Under the pieces are notes generated by a model that was given only the letters and a program-made list of their open reading frames with translations, searched no databases and was not told the origin of the DNA. The position numbers and the translations under genes were made by a program. A stretch of DNA of 64,000 nucleotides, from assembly GCF_003368295.1 (NCBI RefSeq), contig NW_020523356.1, positions 1 through 64,000 on the forward strand, read 5' to 3'. This DNA is from Carassius auratus. Lineage: Eukaryota > Chordata > Actinopteri > Cypriniformes > Cyprinidae. Of the stretch, positions 47,869 to 60,314 are shown piece after piece. Position 1 is the first letter of the stretch. Each line of letters begins with the position of its first letter.

Positions 47869-49009
47869 GTATTTTGCAGGGTATCATGTATCAAATAAGT
47901 CTTTATGAATCGATAATATGCCCCATAATCATAATTTGTGTGAAGAGCAATAAAAGCTGTTTTTGTTTTACTGCCTCATGTGTTCACTTATGCTGGAAAC
48001 TGCAGTAAATTGTACTGTATTTACATATATAGGCACATTTTTTCCGATAAGCCTAGGTTGGATATTCCACTCTGATCTCTGATTATCCTGTCAGTAGGAT
48101 AACACCCATCTATCAAGTTCACAACCAGGCCTGAATGGGTTAAACTTGTAAAAACAGATGGGCTAATTAAAGAGAAAACAACTAACCCAGTAAGACATCA
48201 CAACTTTTGGTTATATCCAAATCATAATGAACTTAAAATTAATTGTGAAATTTAATTTGGTAAAATTAAACCTGGAGTGGTTTTACTTCTAGCCATGGTT
48301 GATAATATTTACTAATTAGTGCAAACAACATCCGCTATTAGATTCACAATGAGAGTCAGTCTAAAGGTTGATTCATTCGACTGATTTAAATATGTTTATA
48401 TATTTAGGGAAAAAATAGGGGCTGCCGTGTCATGCATCAGATTTGACTATGACCAAAGCAGTATATGAATAGATTTACCATCCTAATCAAGGGCAAATTC
48501 AAAGAAAGACACAACCAGGTAACATATTTTCCACTTTTTTTCTTCTTCTCCATGCAGCACTAGCTATACTCCCCTAGTTCATTTTGTACTATGTCGTGCC
48601 TATACCCTCTGCACCATCCCAGTAACCTTTCAGTTCATATCTACCTAATTCTAGCCTACATTTCCCATCTCCATCTGTGCTCCCAAGCAACTGGGATTTG
48701 CTTTTTCTGGCTTAATTAATGCAGCGGATAGGCGTAAATTTCTGACATCCGTCACACATTAGCTACTAAATTGTTGCAGTGTCACACCATGCCCGAACAT
48801 AACATCAAATAACAGGTTATAACATCAAGTCTTTCGCAGCTGCTCACATCCAGCTATGAGTCGATCAGAAGCATTTGACTACCTGTCAAAGAGCAGCAGC
48901 TAAAGAGGCATGTCTTTAAACAAAAGTACCGAATGCTGAGTTGTTTGTACTGCAGGCTATTATGGATTCACAGCATTTACCCTTAGAGATGTGTGTATTT
49001 TTCCTCCGT
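47869..49009. other. Mostly unique non-coding DNA
   Basis: No gene or clear repeat. Parts of 48700-49000 are mixed composition. Confidence 0.35.
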
Positions 49010-49620
49010 TTTTCTCTCCACCATCAGGGGAACCAGAATCAGTACGCAACTCGGCGGGTTAGCGGAGCATTCAGCTGCGTCCACTGCTTCAACAGAGTGA
49101 TATGCTGTTAATTAATTTACACTGAGTCCCAGCACTAAGCTAACCATTGTTTGTGCCTGCTGCGATTCCCCATTCCATACACAAGGGCGTTCGTTCAAGT
49201 ATGTACCACGTGCAGGGCACGATTATACAGTCGACAACACGGGTCACTGCGGGCCAAAGAGGAGCTGGGGAGCGTTCGAAATCAGTGAGTGTCTTAAACG
49301 GGCTTTATAACTAATTTACCATAAATAGGATTCATGTTTTCCCCACTGGCTTTGAGCAAACAGACACCAAGGTCTCACGAAGCGTCCACACACAACAGCT
49401 GTCCTTTCCAAAACCGTACGGTCGCTAATTTACAGTCGACGAGGAGGAGCGGCACCGGCCTCCGCGATTCCTCCGACGCTAATTGGATGCTTGTAGAAGA
49501 TCGCCCTGGAGGAAAACAAAGGGCTCTTGAAATATTAATGACCTTAACAACTTTGGAAGAGTGCCCACTCCAAAAGCCCCTGCTGTGCGACTCCTACTAG
49601 TTTTTTTGGTTTGTTTTGTT
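49010..49620. promoter_or_regulatory. CpG-retaining, repeat-free block; candidate regulatory element
   Basis: Roughly 600 bp with clearly more CpG than the surroundings, for example CAACTCGGCGGGTTAGCGGA, TAATTTACAGTCGACGAGGA and GGCCTCCGCGATTCCTCCGA. It also contains homeobox-type AT cores such as TTAATTAATTT and GACGCTAATTGGATGC. No repeat motifs are seen. The 88-codon frame at 49334-49600 has no recognisable domain. It could be an enhancer, a CpG-island-like promoter or a non-coding first exon. I cannot tell which from sequence alone. Confidence 0.3.
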
Positions 49621-51847
<2,227 letters not shown>

Positions 51848-51909
51848 CATTCAAAATAGATATTAATACAGATTTGAATTTTTTTTTTAATTTTATATAC
51901 ACGGCAGAT

Positions 51910-52180
51910 GGGCGGCAGTGGCTCAGTGGTTCATGTAGGTTGTCTACAAACCGGAAGGTTGGTGGTTCAATCCCCGGCTCCACCTGACCAAGTGTCGAGG
52001 TGTCCTTGAGCAAGACACCTAACCCCAGCTGCTCCCGACGAGCTGGATGGCGCCTTGTATGGCTGACACCGCCGTCGGTGTGTGTGAATGGGTGAATGTG
52101 AGGCAAATTGTAAAGCGCTTTGGATGGCCATGTGGTCTGTTGAAAGCGCTATATAAATGCAGTCCATTTACCATTTACCA
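51910..52180 (+). mobile_element. tRNA-derived SINE with conserved core
   Basis: The A-box region is GGCGGCAGTGGCTCAGTGGT and the B box is in GGTGGTTCAATCCCC. The core is GTCCTTGAGCAAGACACCTA followed by ACCCCAGCTGCTCC. The 3' part is TTGTAAAGCGCTTTGGATGG, then GAAAGCGCTATATAAATGCA, ending CCATTTACCATTTACCA. It is about 270 bp and nearly full length. Its core matches the SINEs at 39271 and 40602. Confidence 0.93.
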
Positions 52181-52789
52181 TACACATGTATAAACTGTAA
52201 ATAAATTCCATGTATATATGCACATGTATGACTGCACTTCATTGATATTCAACATTGTGGGCAATGTTGTACAGCTTCTTGACATTTAATCCCACTAGAC
52301 ACAGGACAGCAGGTTGCCTGTGATATGACACTGACCACGTGGGTCATGAACAGGGCCTGAAAGGGCAGATGCCAAGGTCATATGGGGACATAAGCCCTCT
52401 GCAGACCTTCCCCTCTTCAGACCTGCATTCAATTACTCTTAAATCAATGTGTCAAATGACGCCCCTAAATCAATATCCCTCAAGGTGTTCCTTCATAAAA
52501 TGCACAGTTTGCTGACCTCCGGCTGCCTCTGATCTCCAATCCATTCCTGCTGGGTCGGGACAGACCCCTTACCTTGACCCCTGCATAGGTAATGCACCAA
52601 AAGCCATCAACCCAGTGCTAAAGTGTGTCACCCTTCCTCCCATCCCGAAAACAAGGAGATTTCACCAATGTTCTCTATTGAGCAGAAAAGTAATTGCCTT
52701 TCTTTTGTTTGTTTATGCACTTTCTATTTGTTATTCAGCATGGACAGTAAAGGCAGCTCTTAGAGTGAAAATTAGTTTTATGTAAGGAG
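52181..52789. other. Unassigned non-coding DNA
   Basis: Mixed composition with no repeat ends and no coding frame. Confidence 0.4.
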
Positions 52790-53040
52790 TAATAACCTAA
52801 ATGGATTTCCTCAGTAGCAGGAAGCCCCATGGCTATTTATCTTCTCCCTCCACTAATTATTCATTACAGCTCAGCCAGAGGAAACTCGCAAAAACACAGA
52901 GTCAGATAACGGCGGCGAAGCGCTTGCAAAATTACTTTCTGCTTTCGCCTCTTAAAAGATTTTTGCTCTTCAATGCGTTTCATTCCAGCCGAGCTTCTGG
53001 AGGAGACGCCCACTGTAAGCAGCTGATACTGTAGCTGGGA
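52790..53040. promoter_or_regulatory. Repeat-free block; candidate conserved non-coding element
   Basis: Complex sequence with CTCCACTAATTATTCATTAC, ATAACGGCGGCGAAGCGCTT and GCTGATACTGTAGCTGG and retained CpGs. Open frames on both strands (77 and 113 codons) lack domains. The 113-codon minus-strand frame (53205-52864) is the longest non-transposon frame nearby but has no visible splice support. Regulatory status is inference. Confidence 0.27.
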
Positions 53041-53709
53041 AACACTGATTTGTAAATGCACGGACAGCATCCAGGAAGAAAGCAATGAATGTACTGAATG
53101 ATTTTCAGGTGGAGGTTGAACTTTTGCACTTGGTGAAAAGTGAATCTCTGAACGAGCCTGCGGTGCGTTTAAGCATCTACATGTTCTGTCATCGCTGCCA
53201 TCCAATGTGTATTAGCGATTCCCAAGGAGAGGACTACTTACTGATGACCTTTTATTTATAATTACCTTTTACCTTTACCTGACTGATGTCACTGGTGAAG
53301 TTTGTGTCCAGTCATGCCCTTCAGTTGCTCCACTGTAACACACTCTCTAATCACATCACACAACCCTATCAGCTCACTGCAGGATAGCTGTCACACTGAC
53401 AACAACACAACAACTGTAAGGTTAACAACTATGAGGTAAAAGCTGAAGAAATAGACGCATCTCACTGAATAAAGAAAAAAAAGAGCAGTCATATGGTCAT
53501 GTTTCTAATTTCAATTCAACATGTGTTTGGAAGTAAAAGGAAACATGACAATTATTAAAAAAATAATTAGGTGAATTGGCAAAGTTGAATACCATACTTA
53601 AAAAATTTTGTTTTTTTAAGTGTAAAAATATTACTGTAAAAACCTGTCAATTTGTTAAATGTACTTTACCTTAGAATAAATACAAATGCAATCAAATTAA
53701 TTGTAAAAT

Positions 53710-53900
53710 TAAATTGGGGGTCAGTAAAATATTTTGATGTTGTCTATTATGCTCATCAATGCTGCATTTACTTAATCATAAAAATAAGTAAAACAGAAAT
53801 ATTGTAAAATATTGTTTCATTTTTTTTAAAGCTCTTCTATTTGAATATATTTTAAAATATCATTTATTCCTGTGATGGCAAAGCTGAATCATTGATAATT
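53710..53900 (-). repeat. Dispersed fish repeat 'W', partial copy (minus)
   Basis: Reverse-orientation blocks are present: GGGGGTCAGTAAAATATTTT, then CTATTATGCTCATCAATGCT, GCATTTACTTAATCATAAAA and CATTTATTCCTGTGATGGCA followed by AAGCTGAAT. It lacks the segment containing the ACACTGAAGACTGGAG block. Confidence 0.7.
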
Positions 53901-54696
53901 GAAAAAAACAGGCTTTCCGAGTGTTTAAACATTAATATATACAGAAAGACAACAAATACAAGTGATGTTTCTCTAATCGATCCAGATAGATCAGAGGAAC
54001 ACTGCAGCAGGTATCAGAGCAGAACAGCTTGACCTTGTGTTGTGTGCACAGCCGAAGACAGTCACTGTAACCATCTGTGTGGTAAGACTGCCATCTAGTG
54101 TAAAAGACCACCTGATACACAACCTAAACCTCTGAACTCCATCTAGATCTCGGTCTTTACGGGGTCTCTCAGCTAACACTGATATCCAGCCCAAATCAGT
54201 ATCAATGGTCACTGTCAAATCTAACCTAAATTATATGAACTCTTAGCAGCACTGATTTTACCTTCAGTTAAGAGGAATTTTGAAATGGTAAAATGTTACT
54301 TTGTGCTTTCTGAGACAGCAAAGCCTGGGGGAATGGATGTAGTGTACTGAATAAACAATACCAGTTACGCCTAATTGATTTGACAAGTGATTAATACACC
54401 CTCAGACTACAACAACAAATGGTTGCTGCTCCCTGAGTCTACTTAACCGACAAAGAACCAAGCAAATAATTCTTATGAAGGAAAAGGTTTTACAAAGGAT
54501 GCTGGTGTAACAGAGCAATAACCCTGCAACACAACCAAAAAAAACCCTCCAGAGACAAACCGCTAACAAACAAAAATGAACACAACCACTCATTACGTAT
54601 TTACTTTCAGGCTATAATTCAGTAGTTTGCAACAAGTGAATGAGTAATATCCTCTGTCTTCTGAACAGGCCACAGAGGGCAGATCCATTGACCTGA
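53901..54696. other. Unassigned non-coding DNA
   Basis: No gene or repeat recognised. Confidence 0.4.
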
Positions 54697-56274
54697 ATGC
54701 GTTTGATTAGTGCCATTATTCTGGAATTCTGGAATTCTGGAATTCTGGAAGACATAGTGCAGCAACTAAAATCATCAACCTGTTGTCTTGACACACTTCC
54801 CACATCTTTTTTCAAAAGTGTGCTTGACTGCTTAAAAGCAGATCTCTTAGAAGTGGTGAATGCCTCACTTCTTTCTGGGACATTTCCAAACTCCCTTAAA
54901 ACTGCAGTTGTAAAGCCCCTCCTGAAAAAGACCAATCTTGATAACACAATTTTGAGCAATTTTAGACCAATATCTAATCTTCCTTTTATAGGCAAAATTA
55001 TAGAAAAGGTAGTTTTTAATCAGCTGAACAAATACTTAAACTCAAATGGATACCTGGACAATTTTCAATCTGGTTTCCGACCACATCACAGCACAGAGAC
55101 AGCACTCATTAAGATAATAAATGATATTCGCTTAAATTGTGACTCTGGCAAAATATCGGTGCTGGTATTGCTAGATCTCAGTGCTGCGTTTGACACTGTC
55201 GATCATAACATACTACTAGAGAGACTGGAAAACTGGGTCGGGCTTTCTGGGATGGTACTCAAATGGTTCAGATCATACTTAGAAGGGAGAGGCAATTATG
55301 TGAGTCTAGGAGAGCATAAGTCTAAGTGGACGTCCATGACATGCGGAGTCCCACAAGGCCCAATTCTTGCACCACTCTTGTTTAGCCTGTATATGCTTCC
55401 ACTAAGTCAAATAATGAGAAATAACCAGATTGCCTATCACAGCTATGCTGTTGATACCCAGATTTACCTAGCCTTATCTCCAAATGACTACAGCCCCATT
55501 GACTCCCTCTGCCAATGCATTGAAGAAATTAATAATTGGATGTGCCAGAACTTTCTTCAGTTAAACAAGGAAAAAACTGAAGTCATTGCATTTGGAAACA
55601 AAGATGAAGTGTTCAAGGTGAATGCATACCTTGACTCTAGGGGTCAAACAACTAAAAATCAAGTCAGGAATCTTGGTGTGATTCTGGAGACAGACCTTAG
55701 TTTCAGTAGTCATGTCAAAGCAGTAACTAAATCAGCATACTATCATTTAAAAAACATTGCAAGAATTAGATGTTTTGTTTCCAGTCAAGACTTGGAGAAA
55801 CTTGTTCATGCCTTTATCACCAGCAGGGTGGACTATTGTAATGGGCTCCTCACTGGCCTTCCCAAAAAGACCATTAGACAGCTGCAGCTCATCCAGAACG
55901 CTGCTGCCAGGATTCTGACTAGAACCAGAAAATCTGAGCATATCACACCAGTCCTCAGGTCCTTTCACTGGCTTCCAGTTACATTTAGGATTGATTTTAA
56001 AGTACTTTTACTCGTATATAAGTCACTAAATGACCTAGGACCGAAATATATTGCAGATATGTTCACTGAATATAAACCTAACAGAGCACTCAGATCATTA
56101 GGATCAAGTCAGTTAGAAATAGCAAGGGTTCACACAAAACAAGGGGAGTCTGCCTTTAGTTTTGCTGCCCGCAGTTGGAATCAGCTTCCAGAAGAGATCA
56201 GATGTGCTAAAACACTAGTCACATTTAAATCTAGACTCAAAACACATCTTTTTAGCTGTGCATTTGTTGAATGA
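54697..56274 (+). pseudogene. L2 LINE reverse transcriptase, open but active site mutated
   Basis: A single 525-codon open frame; the first 18 or so residues are read from host or junction sequence. Reverse transcriptase motifs are in order. FQSGFRPHHSTETAL is at residues 123-137. Motif A VLVLLDLSAAFDTVDH is at 155-170, with Asp160 and Asp166. Motif B is GVPQGPILAPLLF at 217-229, where the usual Ser is Pro. Motif C is YAVD at 250-253. The family motif is YADD, so the first catalytic Asp is Val252 (GTT at 55450-55452). The C-terminal part holds the typical L2 segments FITSRVDYCNGLLTGLP and HWLPVTFRI. The frame has no stop, so the copy is fairly young. It cannot polymerise DNA as written and lacks an endonuclease. 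Confidence 0.93.
54719..54750. repeat. 9-bp tandem repeat at LINE 5' junction
   Basis: Period-9 repeat TTCTGGAAT, about 3.5 copies, directly abutting the 5'-truncated end of the L2 element. It may have arisen at the insertion junction. Confidence 0.85.
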
Positions 56275-56535
56275 GCACTGTGCAATGTCCGAACTGATTG
56301 CACTATATTTTCACTGTTTATGTTTTATTATTGTTTTATTATTATTATTTTTATGTAAAATCATTTTCTAACTGTTTTTAAATGTTTTAATCATTTTAAA
56401 AGTTTTAAAATTACTTGTTTTATTTTTGTTATTATTTTTTCTTCATGATTATTTTACTTTCTTTTATGTAAAGCACTTTGAATTACCATTGTGTACGAAA
56501 TGTGCTATATAAATAAACTTGCCTTGCCTTGCCTT
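54750..56535 (+). mobile_element. L2-clade LINE, 5'-truncated
   Basis: The element keeps the C-terminal reverse transcriptase coding region and the 3' untranslated region but has no endonuclease domain. Its 3' end reads TGTAAAGCACTTTGAATTAC, then GTGCTATATAAATAAACTTG, and finishes in the short repeat TTGCCTTGCCTTGCC (about 56519-56535), the standard tail of cyprinid L2 elements. The 5' break lies at about 54750, next to a 9-bp tandem repeat. Such 5' truncation is normal for target-primed reverse transcription. Confidence 0.95.
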
Positions 56536-56546
56536 ACATGCATGCA

Positions 56547-57180
56547 TTTAAGGAATAGCTCAGCCAAGGATGAAAATTTACTCACCCTCGGGCCATCCCA
56601 GATGTAGATAAGTTTGTCTCTTCATCAGAATAGATTTGGAGAAATTTATCAATACGTCACTTCCTCACCAATGGATCCTCTGCAGTGAATGGGTGCCGTC
56701 AGCATGAGAGACTAAAAAGCTGATTAAAACATCACATTAATACACAATTACCGTATTTTTTGGACTATAAGCCGCACCAGTCCAAATATACGTCATGATG
56801 AGGAAAAAAACATATATAAGTCACACTGGACTATAAGTCGCATTTATTTAGAACCAAGAACCAAGAGAAAACATTACCGTCTTCAGCCGCGAGAGGGCGC
56901 TCTATGTCTTCAGTGTAGACTACAGGAGCACTCAGTAGCATAGAGCGTCCTCTGGCAGCTGGAGATGGTCATGTTTTCTATTAGTTTATTTCTCTTGGTT
57001 CATTTCTCTCGGTTCATGTCAAATTAATTTTGATAAATAAGTCGCACCTGACTATAAGTCGCAGGACCAGCCAAACTATGAATAAAAGTGCAACTTATAG
57101 TCTGGAAAATACGGTAATCCAGTCCATCAATTAATTTACTTCACATAAAAGATAATAAAGCACATAATACAATTATACAA
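56547..57180 (+). mobile_element. Dispersed foldback-type repeat, copy 2, split by a nested MITE
   Basis: Begins TTTAAGGAATAGCTCAGCCA and contains CCAATGGATCCTCTGCAGTG and AATGGGTGCCGTCAG, matching copy 1 at 9838-10230. It is interrupted after ATTAATACACAAT by a 364-bp TIR element. It resumes at 57117 with TCCAGTCCATCAATTAATTT, the same continuation seen in copy 1 (TCCAGTCCATCAACTGACAT). Confidence 0.8.
56751..57114. mobile_element. TA-flanked TIR MITE, nested
   Basis: The left end is CCGTATTTTTTGGACTATAA. The reverse complement of the right end is CCGTATTTTCCAGACTATAA. Subterminal GTCGCA motifs recur internally in both orientations (ATAAGTCGCATTTATTTAG; AAGTCGCACCTGACTATAAG). TA flanks both sides (56749-56750 and 57115-57116). 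It is 364 bp, non-coding and well preserved. This 'ACTATAAGTCGCA' family is widespread in fish. The TA duplication favours the Tc1/mariner superfamily, but that is not proven. Confidence 0.88.
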
Positions 57181-58413
57181 TAATAATGTAGCCACCAGAT
57201 TATTTCAAAGTTGTTTTCAGAGCATTGGCAATTTTTATTTTTATTTTTTGTTATTGTTTTTGCCTCATCACATCAGACTCAATGCCTCTTTCTCCTCCAG
57301 CAATGTCTACCTTCATGTTATTTCTGGTAACCACACTCAGTCGCAGTTTAAGGCTAAATTTAAAGGAACTGATTCTACCGATTTGAAATCATTTTTCAAA
57401 CTGGACGAACATAGCTATAACATATTGACATCAAGAGCTGGTTTTAGTTTACTCATGAACAATTACCCCATGCATCCAAAAAAAAAAAAAAACACTCACC
57501 TCAGAGACAGTGAAGACAGATATTGGACAGCTAGAGGTCACTATGGAGTCTGGAAAGGCACCAATTCCATTCATAGATAGGCCTAGAACAAATATTATTA
57601 AACGTAACAAACTTTAAATAAAAAAAAAATAAAAGAGAGAGAGATTAACACAATTTTAATATTAAATATTTTCCTATTTTTTCTTTGCATTTTTGCCGAA
57701 AGCCCCAGTAATTATCTTGTTCTCATAATGTATTTTAGCACTGTTAACTGTTTAACCCTATAAATCCCACTGTATCATATTTGATATCTAAGACCTCTAA
57801 ATTATCAACATGATCAAAACCTTCAGGCTGTGTTACATGTATCTTCTTGCTGAAGTCTTTACTGATTTTGAAGAAAAAAATGAAGAAAAATATGTATTTC
57901 TAAATGAACACTTATTAAACTGAAGCAACTTATTCAGTTTACATGATTATCCATACAAAATATTTTAGTAAAATCATGTTCAAATGTGAGTATCGAATAT
58001 GATATATCAGGCTTTTGAAAAACGTTTATTTGTTCTTCTCTCAATCATCATTGTATTGCATTGCTTGTTTTGCCCCCCACAACAAAATCTACAGAGCTTT
58101 CAACTAAACATTTAAATATCATCTTACTAAGACATACTAATGGGAGATAAAGTGTGACAACTGATATTTATGCATTTTATATAAATAGTCTGTTATACTA
58201 TTATGAAGTATCTCATTGATTTAAATTACAAGCTTTCAGAATTTTGTCTTACTTTTTGGCTATAAACATATCAGCAACTACACACATGGCATAATTTAAC
58301 CGAACTAAAGAGATGGGTGTTTTTTCCTTCTCGAGTATGAGTTCTATATTCTCTTATATCACACTATATGAGCCATAGAATGCCAATGTATCAAATATGG
58401 TCAAATACTTTTT
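57181..58413. other. AT-rich non-coding DNA
   Basis: No gene or repeat recognised. A 110-codon frame at 57248-57580 spans an A-run (57479-57492) and shows no domain. Confidence 0.4.
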
Positions 58414-58533
58414 TCTCTTTAGTTTAAAGGTTAAATAAAAGGTTTTATATAGTTTACATGGCTTTATAGGTTTAATCACATTGTAGTAATACATATAGAA
58501 AGCAAATGTTGTATTGTACTACAATGTAGCCAT
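58414..58533 (+). repeat. Host flank, source of a captured duplicate
   Basis: This 120-bp unique flank of the right hAT-like copy (TCTCTTTAGTTTAAAGGTTA to ACAATGTAGCCA) reappears at 59864-59990 inside the element, with only a few substitutions and a short insertion near its end. It is host DNA, not part of the element, since it lies 190 bp outside the element's left terminus. Confidence 0.95.
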
Positions 58534-58877
58534 ATTGTTAAACTCTTATTGTCTATATTATAAGCATCATTAGCCTGTATTTGTCATTGCTGTTGGTTTC
58601 CACATATAAGCAATAAACAAACACAAACAAGACAAAGAAGTAAGATGGAAGAAAAAAGCTGAAAATAATGATATTTAGATTGTGTTATAGAGCTGTCGAA
58701 ATTCAAATTCATGTCTGACACAGTGGCGTAGCCAAGGGTGTGCCAGGGTGTGCCTGTGCCACCCACAGTGGCAGCTGGCACACTTAAAAATAGATGCAGA
58801 ATTATTTTTTTATAGTCTCAATAAAAAATGTTTACTAACTTGGGCTATTGTTGTTTACTTAAAATATATATTTTTTT

Positions 58878-59537
58878 CGCGACTCGGTTGATTCAGATCG
58901 GCACTTCGGAGCCTGTTCGCGACTCGGTTGATTCAGATCGGCACTTCGGAGCCTGTTCGCGACTCGGTTGATTCAGATCGCCACTTCGGAGCCTGTTCGC
59001 GACTCGGTTGATTCAGATCGGCACTTCGGAGCCTGTTCGCGACTCGGTTGATTCAGATCGGGACTTCGTGGCATGTTCGCGACTCGGTTGATTCAGATCG
59101 GCACTTCGGAGCCTGTTCGCGACTCGGTTGATTCAGATCGGGACTTCGGATCCTGTTCGCGACTCGGTTGATTCAGATCGGCACTTCGGAGCCTGTTCGC
59201 GACTTGGTTGATTCAGATCGGCACTTCGGAGCATGTTCGCGACTCGGTTGATTCAGATCGGCACTTCGGAGCCTGTTCGCGACTCGGTTGATTCAGATCG
59301 GCACTTCGGAGCCTGTTCGCGACTCGGTTGATTCAGATCGGCACTTCGGAGCCTGTTCGCGACTCGGTTGATTCAGATCGGCACTTCGTGTTCACGACTC
59401 GGTTGATTCAGATCGGCACTTCGGAGCCTGTTCGCGACTCGGTTGATTCAGATCGGCACTTCGTGTTCACGACTCGGTTGATTCAGATCGGCACTTCGGA
59501 GCCTGTTCGCGACTCGTATGATTCAGATCGGGACTTC
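58878..59537 (+). repeat. 40-bp CpG-rich minisatellite array 1, about 17 units
   Basis: Unit in this orientation: GCGACTCGGTTGATTCAGAT, then CGGCACTTCGGAGCCTGTTC. Variants include CGCCAC or CGGGAC for CGGCAC, and GCATG for GCCTG. Two shortened units read CACTTCGTGTTCACGACTCG, at about 59383 and 59458. The array reads through in one frame to give the period RDSVDSDRHF, but this is a by-product of the repeat, not a gene. Confidence 0.98.
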
Positions 59538-59863
59538 GTAGCATGTTTGAGATTTTTTTAAATTCAGATCTGGACATCGAAGCAGGAAGTGTTTGTCAAA
59601 CAGTTAATTGGTGATAAATGAATATTACTTTAGGCTTTTTTTTTACCTGTCGATTCAGCATGTACATGGACCCACACACAAAGGTGGACACACTCTAGAC
59701 GGGTGTGTCAGGTAGGGTGACCACCCGTCCCACGTAGCGCGTGCGCGCACAGCGTTTGAGCCAAATACATGCCTCCCACAAATTGAGACTGTGTCACGCA
59801 TAATCAATGCTTGCTCAAACAAGTTGGTCGCTATATCTGGAGTCACCAACCCGTCGATCGCCG

Positions 59864-59990
59864 TCTCTTTAGTTTAAAGGTTAAATAAAAGGTTTTATAT
59901 AGTTTACATGGCTTTATAGGTTTAACCACATTGTAGTAATACATATAGAAAACAAATGTTGTATTGTACTACTGGTTTACCATGTAGCCA
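59864..59990 (+). repeat. Captured duplicate of host flank inside the element
   Basis: Near-identical to 58414-58533. It joins the element at CCGTCGATCGCC followed by GTCTCTTTAG on the left. On the right it joins mid-unit into the second minisatellite array (TGTAGCCA then CTTCGGAGCATG). It marks the breakpoint of a tandem duplication that ran from the host flank through the first array. Confidence 0.95.
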
Positions 59991-60314
59991 CTTCGGAGCA
60001 TGTTCGCGACTCGGTTGATTCAGATCGGCACTTCGGAGCCTGTTCGCGACTCGGTTGATTCAGATCGGCACTTCGGAGCCTGTTCGCGACTCGGTTGATT
60101 CAGATCGCCACTTCGGAGCCTGTTCGCGACTCGGTTGATTCAGATCGGCACTTCGGAGCCTGTTCGCGACTCGGTTGATTCAGATCGGCACTTCGGAGCC
60201 TGTTCGCGACTCGGTTGATTCAGATCGCCACTTCGGAGCCTGTTCGCGACTCGGTTGATTCAGATCGCCACTTCGGAGCCTGTTCGCGACTCGGTTGATT
60301 CAGATCGGGACTTC
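59991..60314 (+). repeat. 40-bp CpG-rich minisatellite array 2, about 8 units
   Basis: Same unit and orientation as the array at 58878. It starts in mid-unit at the duplication breakpoint. The starting variant GAGCATG matches the unit at 59223 of array 1. The CGCCAC variant occurs three times here and once in array 1, so the arrays have since diverged or been re-expanded. Confidence 0.98.

Noticed and set aside
59328..59561. 77-codon frame with repeated RDSVDSDRHF periods
   Set aside because: A by-product of the 40-bp array, which reads through in one frame; units with different lengths break it, and no promoter or homologue supports it.
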